In this document: one piece after another, positions 42,601 through 54,600 of the stretch
Numbering within the stretch: the first letter of the stretch is position 1
Layout: the number at the start of each line of letters is the position of its first letter
Source of the DNA: Tubiluchus corallicola
Lineage: Eukaryota; Priapulida; Priapulimorpha; Priapulimorphida; Tubiluchidae
Assembly (NCBI GenBank): GCA_030141605.1
Contig: JAQGDQ010002373.1
Location: 407,921-467,920, forward strand
DNA length: 60,000 nt
Direction of reading: 5' to 3'
The notes under the pieces: model-generated
The model's input: only the letters and a program-made list of their open reading frames with translations
The model's database searches: none
Told to the model about the DNA's origin: nothing
Made by a program: the position numbers and the translations under genes

Positions 42601-45600
42601 AAGAATGTTAATATAATAAAAAAATTTAAATGAGTTTGATGGAATTTCTGTGTTTGATGGGAAATGTATAGCAAGTGTGCCTTGAATTTCTGATCTCTAA
42701 TTAAGATTAGGTGAAGTAGATGCATACAAAGTAGATGTACACTGACTGGACACATTTTTCACTACTTGCTTACTTTCACTAATCCACAATATTATAACGC
42801 CGAAAATTAAATGCTTTAAAAAATGCATTATTTTGACTCATTATTTGACACTTTTCGTAAATTGTCATAATATTAAACAAGCAAGAAGGCAAGTTAATTG
42901 TAAACTGAAGTGTTTTTAAGCAAATATTTGTTGTTGACAGTTATCACATAATTTAAGTGTTTCTGTTTTATAAACGACTGTTTCCAGTACCTCAAAGTTA
43001 CAACTTAAGGAACAATATAAGATCATATTGTGCTCAAAATGTAATAATCTGCCATAGAATACAAGCAAAAAAGCATACTGCACCAATTAACTGACTAACT
43101 AATTAAAACAAACATTACTTGATACATGTCAAGAAACTGGACAAATTCCTCCAATGACCAGTTCAAAAGAAACCTTAGTTGGATTGACATGAGAGAATCT
43201 GCACATCTGAAGAACTCCTCAACTAGCTCTCTGCATCCACCTCTGCGACGCGGAATCAAATCACTCCACCGATCAGCAAGTTTGCGAAACATTTCTGCAC
43301 AGTCAGGAATCCACCTGAAATGATGTATAAGAAAGGTTTAGTCACGAATCGCTTACGACGCTCAGTTATGCTTTGTTTAAATACTTCGGCACAGTGCAAG
43401 TTGGGATTCGGCATTCAAAGGCATGGCTTACTCAACGAGATGTTTATAGCATGACTATCACTGAGTTCACTTGCAAGCATATCCTCTCTAAGACGAACTA
43501 CTCTAAGACTGTACATACAGTAAAACCTCCTTATAACACCCCCTTTATAATGCCAACCTTGCTTAATGTCCAAATTATTAGCAAAACAAAACATCTGCAT
43601 TTGCATAGACATGTAGGTATTAATGCACCTTGTTATAATGCTAAACAACTTATAATGCCAATTTTTTCAGTTCCAAAGTAGAGAGTATAAAGAGATTTAG
43701 CTACACCTCCTTCTAAGAGGTATGCAGCTAAGGTAAACCTAACACTGCCACATACCACCCAGATGTGCTGCGTATGGTAGAGATGAGCATTGAATTTGAA
43801 TTAGTTCGAATTCAATTTGAACCTAAAATTATGGATTTGAATAGCACTTCAACTACATATGTTGTTTACATTTAAAACATTTGAAACAGCACACATTCAG
43901 TATAATTTAGCTGTGATTTCTGTGCATGGAAGGAGTTTAAAATTCCCCACACAATTTAAATACCCTAACACTGTCCCTAATGCTAAGCCAACCCTAACCC
44001 TAACCCTAGCTCTAACCCTGATCCACTTCATGAACTAATTTTTTTTGTGTGGGGAATTGTAAACCCCTGTGTCCAATTTTTAAACAGATTATTAGTGTTT
44101 TTACCGTAGAGTAAAAAACAACTAACATGCATGTTCTTTCTGAGACCACTTTTTATTAATGATTTGAAAATTTATTTTAAAATCTTTATTGCTGAATTTG
44201 AATTCGGTGCAGACTGGAAATCTCGAAATACTGTTTGATTCGAATTCAAAAGTCATAAATTTGATTTGATTGAAGTTCGCTTTCTGGTAGAGAATGCTCA
44301 CCTCCTACTATCTACGACTACGATTACTACGACAAGAATGTACGACTACTATCCACTGAGCCATTGAACCCATCACATAAATATCATAGGCTGACAGCTA
44401 ATGCTTCATAAAACATTTTCTTAAAAAGACAACGGACAATATTTGTTCTTGGGTGAGACTTTGATTTATCAGTATTCTAACTTTTTCTCATATGTCATCC
44501 CAATGTTAATGTAAAAGTAAAAATAAGTGTTTATTGAGATGAAAAAACATGTGGATGGACTACACCTGATGACTGCACACAAAACTAACTCACAGAAAAG
44601 AATAAGAGATGTTCAACGGATAAATTACATTATGTTTGTAATTGTCAGCATGTTTATAAACAACTGCAGTTTACTTTACCAATTATTACTGATAGTGAGT
44701 AATGAGTTGCAGAAAGGAGATGAAAAATTGTGGACCAGTCGGGATTTGAACCAGAGACCTGGGATTAGTACTCGCGTGGTCTGCCAGGTGCGCTAAGGAT
44801 GTCATCCATGTGACGCACCTGGCGCAATTGAGCAGCTGTTGACTTTTTTTTGAATGCTGTACCAGAACAATACGAATTTTCTTAACAAGACATTTTTACG
44901 AAAAGCTACAACAACACACAGCAGACAACATGGACTAGTAAAAAAGTAACAAAAAATATATATAAAAATATAAGAATACAATGATAGTTCACAAATTACA
45001 AAAAGTTGAACTCAAATCAAAATGTATTTAACTCTTGTTGTTGATTAATTGCATTATTAACCCAAAGTGTTTTTATCATTACATAACAATTTTGACTTGT
45101 TTTTCACATAAAATCAAAGTGCTATTTATAGTTTATACAAGATTGACTCTATTTGTTGCCCACTGATTTATAGTACATGTATATTCTTTATTTTGGACAA
45201 CAATACTAAATTAAATTAGTAATTAGTAATGTTGCTTGTAGGAGTTATGCTCCCAAATTAGACTTGAAAGTCATCAGAAAATTGCATTAACCAGCAAAAT
45301 GTCTAAGTCTGATAAAATAAACCAGTGAATCTCACACAGTTATTTGTAAATTTATTCAAGGAAAATACGGTTAAAGTATACATGTCAATCTAAGAACATA
45401 ACTAATTGACAAATATAATTTTTCAATGAGTTTACAAAAAGTATTCCCTAGTGTTCCGAGTCGAACACGGTAATCAGGCTGTCGATGTTAGTCTTGATGA
45501 TTCTGGAGATCTAGTTTGCCTTCTACAATGGTGTTGTAACCCACTAGGTGTGATTTTATGGAAAATATCTTCATCTGACAGCTCAAAAACTTTTTCAGCC

Positions 45601-48600
45601 CTCAATTCTGAATGCTTAGCCTCTCTCAAGTTGTTAACATCCTCCTTATCCCATTCAAATATACAAGTTGCAAACTTGCTCATAGACAGCTTGTATAAAA
45701 GGTGGCTTTCTGTACTACATGCCAAAGCAATGCGACACATTAAGTGGCAAATGTGGAGTCTAATTTCAAGATCTTTCCATTCAGCAAAATGTTTCTTGAA
45801 TGACGAAGGCCTGCTACAAGCCAAAAGCAGTCCCGATTAACGTATAGCAAGCATGGTGGCAATGCTTGCGCAACTTCACAACGCTTGACCAAGCCACAAC
45901 GCTTGACACACTGTTTCTAGTATGAGCCTTTTTCCACCTGTCAGGACTGACATCAAGATCTCACCATGCTCATTGCCAACATTAGTCGACCTCACTGACG
46001 TACCTGCAGCCGCACCAGCTAGCTTGTGAGTAACCTGCAAAGAATCACAGTCATGAAGTCTATAATCAATAGCAAGGTATACATAAATTGTACACCATTT
46101 AAAGCAGCAATGTGCATTTGGCAGCAGTAGTTAAGCAATACTCAGGTTTGACAGTATATGGATGGGCGACTATTGAGTTAAATACTAGCTCTGAGCAGCT
46201 TTATTCACTTTACTCATTCTGGTTGTTAGCCTTATTCAGAGATGCTGTCTCTGTAGCTAAACATAGTCAATACACCTCATTTTAGGGCATTAACCTTAAT
46301 AAGTTCCACCATAAGCCTCCAAGTCCCACCAGAACAATTCACAGTAAGTTGTCACTTGAAACTGTGAGTAGCAAATGTCACTTAAAAATGTTCGCAGGCT
46401 AAAGAATTTGTTGTGAGATCAATTTTGTCATCTCCAAAAAAATTCGAATGCCCCATTTTCTTTATGTTGTTGACAAAATTTTAACCTAGTCAGTGCTTGC
46501 TATGATGAATGGTAGATTTAAATGATTTCACATCAGTGCTACCGTAAAGCTGCAAAATTAATTGTGGCCATCGTTCCTACAAATGGATTATAAAACAACT
46601 TAGTTTACCTGGCAGCAAAGACACTCTGTGCCAATGTCCAATAGACGTGGATGTCCAACACTTGCCAACTTAGTTTGGATGAGGTAGGTAGAACCAAAGG
46701 CTATTCTGCTGCTTCTTTAAAACAGCTTCACAAGTCTTTCAAAGGTTACCTTCAAACAGAGCCTTGGGCAGCCACTAGTGGTTATATTCTGGTAAATAAT
46801 TGGCCCAAGCTTCTGGCAATATCAGCTCTGTTGCCTTTGCATCACTGGATCATGAAAATAACCGATTTTAATGGATGGAAATTAAAGCACCTAATAAAAC
46901 TTATTTCATTTGCTACCTTGCAAAAAGCAAAAGTCTATAGAGAGCAGGGATAAAAAAGCCAAAGTTTATACATGCAGTAACATGTTCCACCTATTATTAA
47001 TTTACATAATTTGATGAGTTTGGCAGTATGCTACTAGTTAATCATGTAATTTGCTTATAATGCTGGTGTTATTACTAATACACAACAAAAGTTTATTACA
47101 TCAGTTATGCTACAAAAAGCAAATTTTGGAGGATGTAGTGTTGTGATTTTTTGCTAACTAGCTGTGTTTCTGAATAACCTTGGAAATTTAACTCAAACGA
47201 CAGAAATCAGATTCTTAGAATTCATACTCTCAGAAACATAAAATTTAACAGTTAACACACTTGACTGAAGAAACAGCGGTTTCCGGAATAGGTAAACTCC
47301 TTGTTGCTGGTATCTTAGCAATTTAGATAACATAGCAACTTACCAATTAGAAGTTGGGTTACTCTATTTTTGGTTACGTTATTTGCTAGTTGAGTTAGCA
47401 ACATAGCAATTAGCTGCCAAAATTTATGCAGGTCTTTAAACTAAACAGACAATAGTAATAATAATAAATTTTATATTTACCAATTTGAGCTTCTACTTCT
47501 TCTAAGGTCAAGAAAAAGTTTCATTTGCAGGCTGCAGTGAAGCACCAATAGCAGAAAACGGCCTGCATACCACAGGCTCAAATGCAACACCCTTGGTTAT
47601 TGTAGCCTCATGATGTGTGACTGCCTATATAAAGATGTATTTTTCAGTGCTAAGTTACAAGAAGCTGAGGAAAAATTCCAGCACTTATAAAAACAGCACT
47701 AGCTAAGGATGAGGTCAATACTAGTCACTCACTTCTTTCTTCTTCTCCCCATCTACCTATACTTTTTGCTACTTCATCCATCACAAGTGGAAAGTGTCTG
47801 AGGAATTCCTCCAAGCAATTTTTGTTTGCTGTAAGTTCATCAGGTTCCTTGGGCCTACGTGATTTCATTTCGACCTAAGAGAAATAGACTGGTCATTCCT
47901 GATATTCCAAAAAATCTCTCTATTAACAACTAAAATAAATAAAAAGCCATCTCACTTTGAAAAAGTTAAGAAACACACCAGTTTAATGAAATAGTAGTAA
48001 TGAAAACAAAAAATACTAAATCCCAAATTTTATTAATTTTTGAACTGCAAAACTTACCTGCACACAATCAATCATTCTGCATTGACATAATTGCAATTAC
48101 AAAATCAATACAGTGTAGAATAGCTAATTTAAAATAAAAACCTATATTCACATTACCTAGTATACCTATCAATTGTGAGCTAGCTCACCACGTACACAGC
48201 ATAAAGTGCATCATTCTGCAGAAGCCATAAGAATGTGTGGCCTTCATATTTGCCAAAATGAATTCTCATGCAGCTCAACACCCACTCTCTGTTGGCAGGA
48301 TCACCACCTTCCTTTAGAATTTGCTTTTTAGCAAGAACTTCTGCCACATGTCAGAGTCTGGTGTTGATGTTGTGAGTGGCTGTTGCCTGCACTTCTTTTC
48401 ATGGGATCGTGCAACACTAGTAGCATGGAAGTTTAGTCAAGGTTGTAGAGGTAGTTTGCGACTCTAAAAACACCACAAAGTACTACCTTTTTAAAAGCAG
48501 GTCGCATGTTTTAGATATAACAGTTTGCAATTGTTTACACATTTTTTTAAATCAACGATTTTTAATTCTGATGTTGCATATGGATTCGATTAAATAAATC

Positions 48601-51600
48601 ACTACGAAAGCGCTTAAATAAATTTTTAAGGCGGCGGGAAACTACAAAAATCCACTGAAGATTAGTGAGGATGCATAAGACACACGGAAAATCAATTCTA
48701 AAGGAGTTGTCCATGTTTTGACAGCTCCTAAGCATATTGATACTGATACAAATGGTGACATTAATGTTGGTGTTAGAAAAAATAGTATTAGTGGTTTTTG
48801 GGCGATGGACATTTTGTCAGATTCCTTCATTCACAAATATATAGCATAGAATCATGCTGGGAACCAGTTAAGAATGCCTAGTACTAACAGAAATGTAGGA
48901 CAAAATGATAACAACAGTAATAGTGGGTTAACCGTTCTTGCAATAATTAACAAATTATTGCATGAGCTCTTTTGAAGGTTAGTTATGTTAATTGTATTTG
49001 ATGCCGATAGGTGTCAGCACTTGGTTGGGGCTGATTTTGGTCTTAATAAAGTGTCTTTTTATGTTGTCATTTTTAACTTTTTGTATGCTGTGTTATCAGT
49101 TTTCATGGCAGCAGAGAGTAGTTCAGCTGACAACATAAGTGCTGCCAAAAATAACTGATAAATTTTTAAGAAGGCAGGAAACTACAAAAATCTGACGAAG
49201 TTTAGTAAGGACGCATATGACACACACAAAAAAATAAATTGGAAATATGGCGGTTAGTAACTGAACTTGAGGCGAAGAAACAAGCATTAAGTGGTGACAT
49301 TAACCTTAACTGGCAAGGCCAGAGAAGCGGCTTTAAGCATCAGAGTTGAAAATTTAAATAAGGTGGATGGTATGACGACACTTCTTAGTACATTGGATGG
49401 AGTGTTTTTAAAAGAGAGCAAGGATAGTACTTATGACGCATATAAAAACTTTGATGGTATGATGCACTCATACAAAACAGTGAACTTATCGGCAAAAATT
49501 GGAAATACGAGCTGTAGGATTGCAGCCGAAGTAGTAAAAGCTGACATTCCTCTGTTACTTAGCAAATCTTCTTTAAAGAAAGCTGGAACTGTACTAGATT
49601 TAGCAGTGATGTTTCAAGAACCAATACATATGTGGTGACATATGATATAAGTAAACAAGAAAAAACTAAAGTTAAAGCAACTGAAGATCCACGTTAATGC
49701 ACGTTAAAATCCACACCTGATGGAATAGTGCCAAAAGCTAGAATAGTAGTGAGAGGATTTAAAGAGTTTAATGTAGACATACAAAGAGACTCTTCTACTT
49801 GTGCTTATGAATCACTGAGAGTAATAATTGCAATTTTTGCACTCTGTAGATGGAAGATGAACTCAATGGATATCAAAACTGCTTTTCAGTGGATATCAAA
49901 ACTGCTTTCTACAATGAGAAATGATTGATAGGGATGTCTACATAAAACCTCCAAAAGAAGCTAGCCGTGAATGAACTTTACGACAACTCAATAAATGTGT
50001 TTATGGTATCACAAATTCATCATTACAATGGTATCGCAGAGTCCAAGCTGTTATGAACAAGTATAATGGAGTTATGTCAAAGATGAATCCTACAGTATTT
50101 AATTGGACTAATAATGCTGAAACGGTGACTGGCATAGTAGCTTGTGCTTTATTTGCGGTGGAACCACAAATTTTGAATCCATGATCATTAGTAAGATCCA
50201 TGCAGCATTCAAAGTAGGCAAAGAGGATAGTGATGCCTTTAAGTACTGTGGCATTAGTCTTTCATCTGATGGCAGTAGTAACATATACCTTAATCAAGAC
50301 AGTTAAACTGACAGCTTACAGAAAAGGATTACTAGCTGATTGCTTAACTAAGCATGGTGCCTCCACAGAAAAGGATTACTAGCTGATTGCTTAACTAAGC
50401 ATGGTGCCTCCACTGTTGCATTACGCAAAGCACTTCAGGATGGAACTGTACCTTTAAGTGTTATAACTTGAAGTATTGTACCTTAAAGCCAATTGTATTA
50501 AGTACAAAATGTTTTTTAAAGAAACCAAAGCAACAATTTTTTGTGAAGTCGTAACATTAACATTTATTTATTATTTTCACTAAACATTCGTGTTATTATT
50601 TACTTGAAATTTTAACTAACTTTCATTGTGCTGTTATTATGATTACACTTTTCATTACATGATACATACCAGACTTTTGTAGTCATTAACATTTTAAATA
50701 ATATGAACACCCTTAAAAAATGCTTGGGAATTTGTTAACTGTATTTGATGCTGATAGGTGTCAGGGTTGGGGGTGTAATTTGCCATGATTTTGGTCTTAA
50801 TATAGTGTCTTTTTATGTTGTCATTTTTAACTTCTTGTATGCTGTGTTATCAGTTTTCAGTTAGACTAGTTAAATGGAATGTCAGTTAGTTGAAATGCTT
50901 AAATTAAGACTTGAATTTTAAATAGAGTAGTAATCTTACTCTGTATAGTAGTATAACTACTAGCGTCTTCTTCTGGTCACATGTTCACTGGCTTACCGTA
51001 ATGCTAAGCAGAAACCCGAGTGCATACTGTACAAAACTCTGATATACTTTTTGACACAAAAAAATTCAAAGTAATTTCGAAGTTTGTCAAAATTACGACT
51101 GTTTTCACACACTATAAAAATGCTCCTATTATGTCAGAAAGACACGAGGAAGGAAAGAGGTACCTATAGCAACAGCGTAAATAAAGTGCAGTTTGTGTCG
51201 CCACACTTCACTGGCTAGCGGAGTGCTCAATTTCAGATAATACTACTTAGTGATTGGTAAACTAGCGCTCAATTTCAGGTGCTTAAATTCATAAGCTGTT
51301 TAGTGATCGGTCAATGAGTGCTCAATTGCTCAAATGTTGACAGTCTTACAGCTTGGCACCAATGCTACCAGTCAATATGACTGATTCAGCCTGAGATTTC
51401 CCCCTTGTAGCTCACAATCCAACAGCACCAGCTGTACTCATGACAGTAGGGGGATATTTATGGCATCAACAGTATTCTCAAATTAAGCTAAACTTTGAGA
51501 TAGAAAGCTCATATTCTGCATTATTCCACACACAAAAAACTTTTGTACATATCCTAAATAATATTTGTTATTTAAATATCTGTGATTATCGTAAATAACA

Positions 51601-54600
51601 GCTCATACTCCGTTAGAAGCCTTGTTCGAGTTTCATTGCAATAGGATTCGATTAGCTTCTGAAAATTGCTTGGTTGGAGTGGTAATTCTGACTCCTCTAG
51701 TTGTTTGCAACTAACGAACCTCAATTTTATATACCTACAATTGCAAAACCTATTGTTTACTTTATTTTAAATGCAAATGCATTTAAATCACAATAACTTG
51801 TATTGTAATCATTATGCAAAATCAGTTTATGGCATTTTTCTGGTAAGATGACACTATCACACTTTCTCTATGAAATAGTAACATTATTAAACATCCGTCA
51901 TTTGCAGTCTTTAAGTTTAGAAGAAATAAGATTGCCATATGGACAAACAGTACATCATGGTTATTTTATTGACAGCTTGCAAAAAACTTGATTGACAATA
52001 AACCAATATAAAACAACATTGCTGGCATCAGCAAAAACTTGTAAAGCCTAAATAAAAATAATGCAGATAATAAATCATTTGTTTATTAATATGGTTGTTA
52101 ATCGTCTTTTGTATATTTTTATCAGCTGTATTAATCAAGCCTCACAGTTTAGTGCTGAGGAGTGAGGATGGCACCAGCAATAGCAAGAAGTACAGTTTAT
52201 TAATTACTATTCAATCACACAAAAGTATGAAAGCATTAAATTAAGTTCACCGGGACTTGTATGCAAAATCTTCTACTTTCTTTTCTAGTTTGCAAGTAAT
52301 AATAAAATAACTATGCTGTTATCAATACTAGTTATGGCAAACTGATAATTTTCCCAACCTGCTAAGAAGATTGAAATGCTCTATGGTCAAATTTAGTGAA
52401 ATCTGACTGTGAAATTGCATAAAAACCAAGAGATATGTCAGATAGCTTATTTCAATGATACTAGACTGTAATTATAAGCAACTGCGTTAAAGAATGAAAC
52501 AGTAAATAAGAAGGTACCTATTTCGTCACCATGTTTCCAATATTTGGTTAAAATTACAACAGTTTAGGCTGCAGGCAACAATATTTAAAGCTGTTATATA
52601 ATAAAGAAAAATCAATACTTAAAACTATTTTACTTACTTTTCATTAAATAAACGCTGTAACTCTTGCATAACTACATTAGAAGCAAATAAATGTATCTCC
52701 ATTAAGAGCTTTGACTCGTGATATGATTCATGCCATGGCACAGGTGCACGAATCACCCTGAAATGGTATAACTACTAGTGTAACAAATGAAGTATGTGGT
52801 CGCAACCAATGAGCATTCCCTGTCCAGCCATAATGCTAGAATAATTACCACTTTCTCATACAGTCACTGAATAATAAAAAACACATTCAATTAAAACCCA
52901 GTTGGACTTTATGATTATTTGTTTAATTTGAATTTCGTCTTGTTAAGTTAGCATTTTGCATTCCACGAGGATAAACAACAGCTACTAACACACTATTTTA
53001 AATCTAATATAAATTCCAGCAGAGGCAAATTGATAATATTGAAAAAAGTTTATTTAGGAGTAAGCTAGTTCCACATCATCAAATGCATATAATTGAATAT
53101 GATAGGATTTCCTGTCATCATCCAAGTTATATTCTGAGTTGGCGATAAGAGGCATTAATTATGTTGCTATAATTTTTACAATTAAAATTCACAATAGTTT
53201 TTTTCAAATTGCACTGTGAATTACTTATTGTATGGTTCACAATGCCTCAAGGTAACTAGCACTATATATTAATTGTCAGTAGCGGCCTAGCGTCAGGAAA
53301 ACTATTATAAATGTTGTACATACTCTATTGTAATGTAAGAAGAACCCACATTCACAAAATGTAGATGCTGCCAAAGTGAGAGCAATGACAGCAACCAAAG
53401 TAATACCAACCAAAATTTCAACATTTGCTTCTTCAGCAGTTTATAAATATGTTTTTCGAGAAGAAAATGCAAATTTTTTGTACTTTTTTTATACAATTTC
53501 ATGCACTGCAAGCTGGAACCCAGTGTTTAACAGCAGGATCTACTCAACGAGATATTTGTAGTGAGATTGGAGCCTGCCTCATTATCAAGGAAGTCCTTCT
53601 ATGTTGTTTTGAGCCATTTAACTGGCAGATGTGTCACAGCTACGTTCGCAATATATCCTCCTTCTATGAGGTAAACAGCCAGTAGTTTATGAATGGTACT
53701 GCCCAAAGTGAGCTAGTTTTCAACACACGCCATTTGCATGAAAGCACCCATCCAGTCAGTCACAAACAATGTCACTCAACAAAACTAATGAAGAATGAAG
53801 GTGAGGAAGTAATACCTGTCTGGGAACGGAATTGGCAGTTCGTATATCTGCAGTCTAATTCGTTCTATCTCATCCATCAAAATATAATCCACTAATTCAA
53901 ATAAAAAGAACTAAAATAAAATATTCGGCACATCTGCTGTAAAAACAATAGGCATATCAGTGAACATATTTGCTTTCCACTGCAATTTCAAGCCAAGATG
54001 AAAAAGTAAAAAAGTTCAAATTAACAACTATTCAATTAAAAATGTGTTTAACTGATTATAAAATAACAACCACTTTTCCATTTAAAAAGTTAACGTTTTT
54101 CATTTGTACAAAACAGTTATATTTTGCGAGTAAAAAAGCATTTTGCCAGGAAGCTGCCTTTGCTGATCTTCGTAAATGAATTAATTGACAAATATGTGAA
54201 TATTCTGGTATCAGTTAACTAATGTGTATATACACCAATTGGTAAGCTTCTTTTCTCATAAAAGAATAACGCACAAAATCAACATTGTTACCCAATGCAA
54301 TGTGGAGATTACCTATGGCTTTTTTCACACTAAATTTGTATCGATCGTTCAGTTCAGCAGCAAGTTTTGCATGAAGCTTCTTCTGTTTGCCCACAGGAGG
54401 CACACTGTTTCCTAAGCGCAACAATGCATTCTGCATCAGTTCCAGTGGCTGAACTGCTAGATCACTGTCACGCACACCTTCATTAATATAGTAACAATAC
54501 CGCTAAAAACACAAAAAGTCATGATAAGCGAAAACCCTACATTTCACAAATGTGGTTTACCAAATGACCTTGAAAAGTTTTATACATATTGATATTAAAG

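Larger units (their letters stand above)
49725..50460 (+). pseudogene. Copia reverse transcriptase/RNase H remnant
   Basis: [20 protein letters not shown], then [20 protein letters not shown] and IKTAF are the first RT blocks. Further on, in shifted frames, are [33 protein letters not shown], an [20 protein letters not shown] block and the RNase H-like [15 protein letters not shown]. Stops and frameshifts break it. The YVDD catalytic block appears deleted. Confidence 0.8.
48986..50859 (+). mobile_element. Decayed Ty1/copia retrotransposon with both LTRs
   Basis: Two similar direct repeats (48986-49105 and 50733-50859) flank about 1.6 kb of copia-type coding remnants. They are a gag segment, a protease tail and a reverse transcriptase piece. 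Large internal parts (most of protease, integrase and much of RT/RNase H) are missing and there are stops and small tandem duplications. GTTAG occurs near both outer ends, but not in a register that makes a clean target-site duplication. It lies in the sense opposite to the dynein gene, in its largest intron. Confidence 0.85.

Noticed and set aside
45451-45840. 129-codon plus-strand frame as a gene
   Set aside because: The opposite strand carries the transposase-like motifs; this is its shadow.
46651-46953. 100-codon plus-strand frame as a gene
   Set aside because: No recognisable motif, upstream signal or neighbour supports it; probably chance or transposon debris.
47728-47874. [20 protein letters not shown] segment as a dynein exon
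   Set aside because: Exons 7 and 8 join in phase with the expected [14 protein letters not shown], leaving no room. No dynein motif is seen, and it may be transposon-derived.
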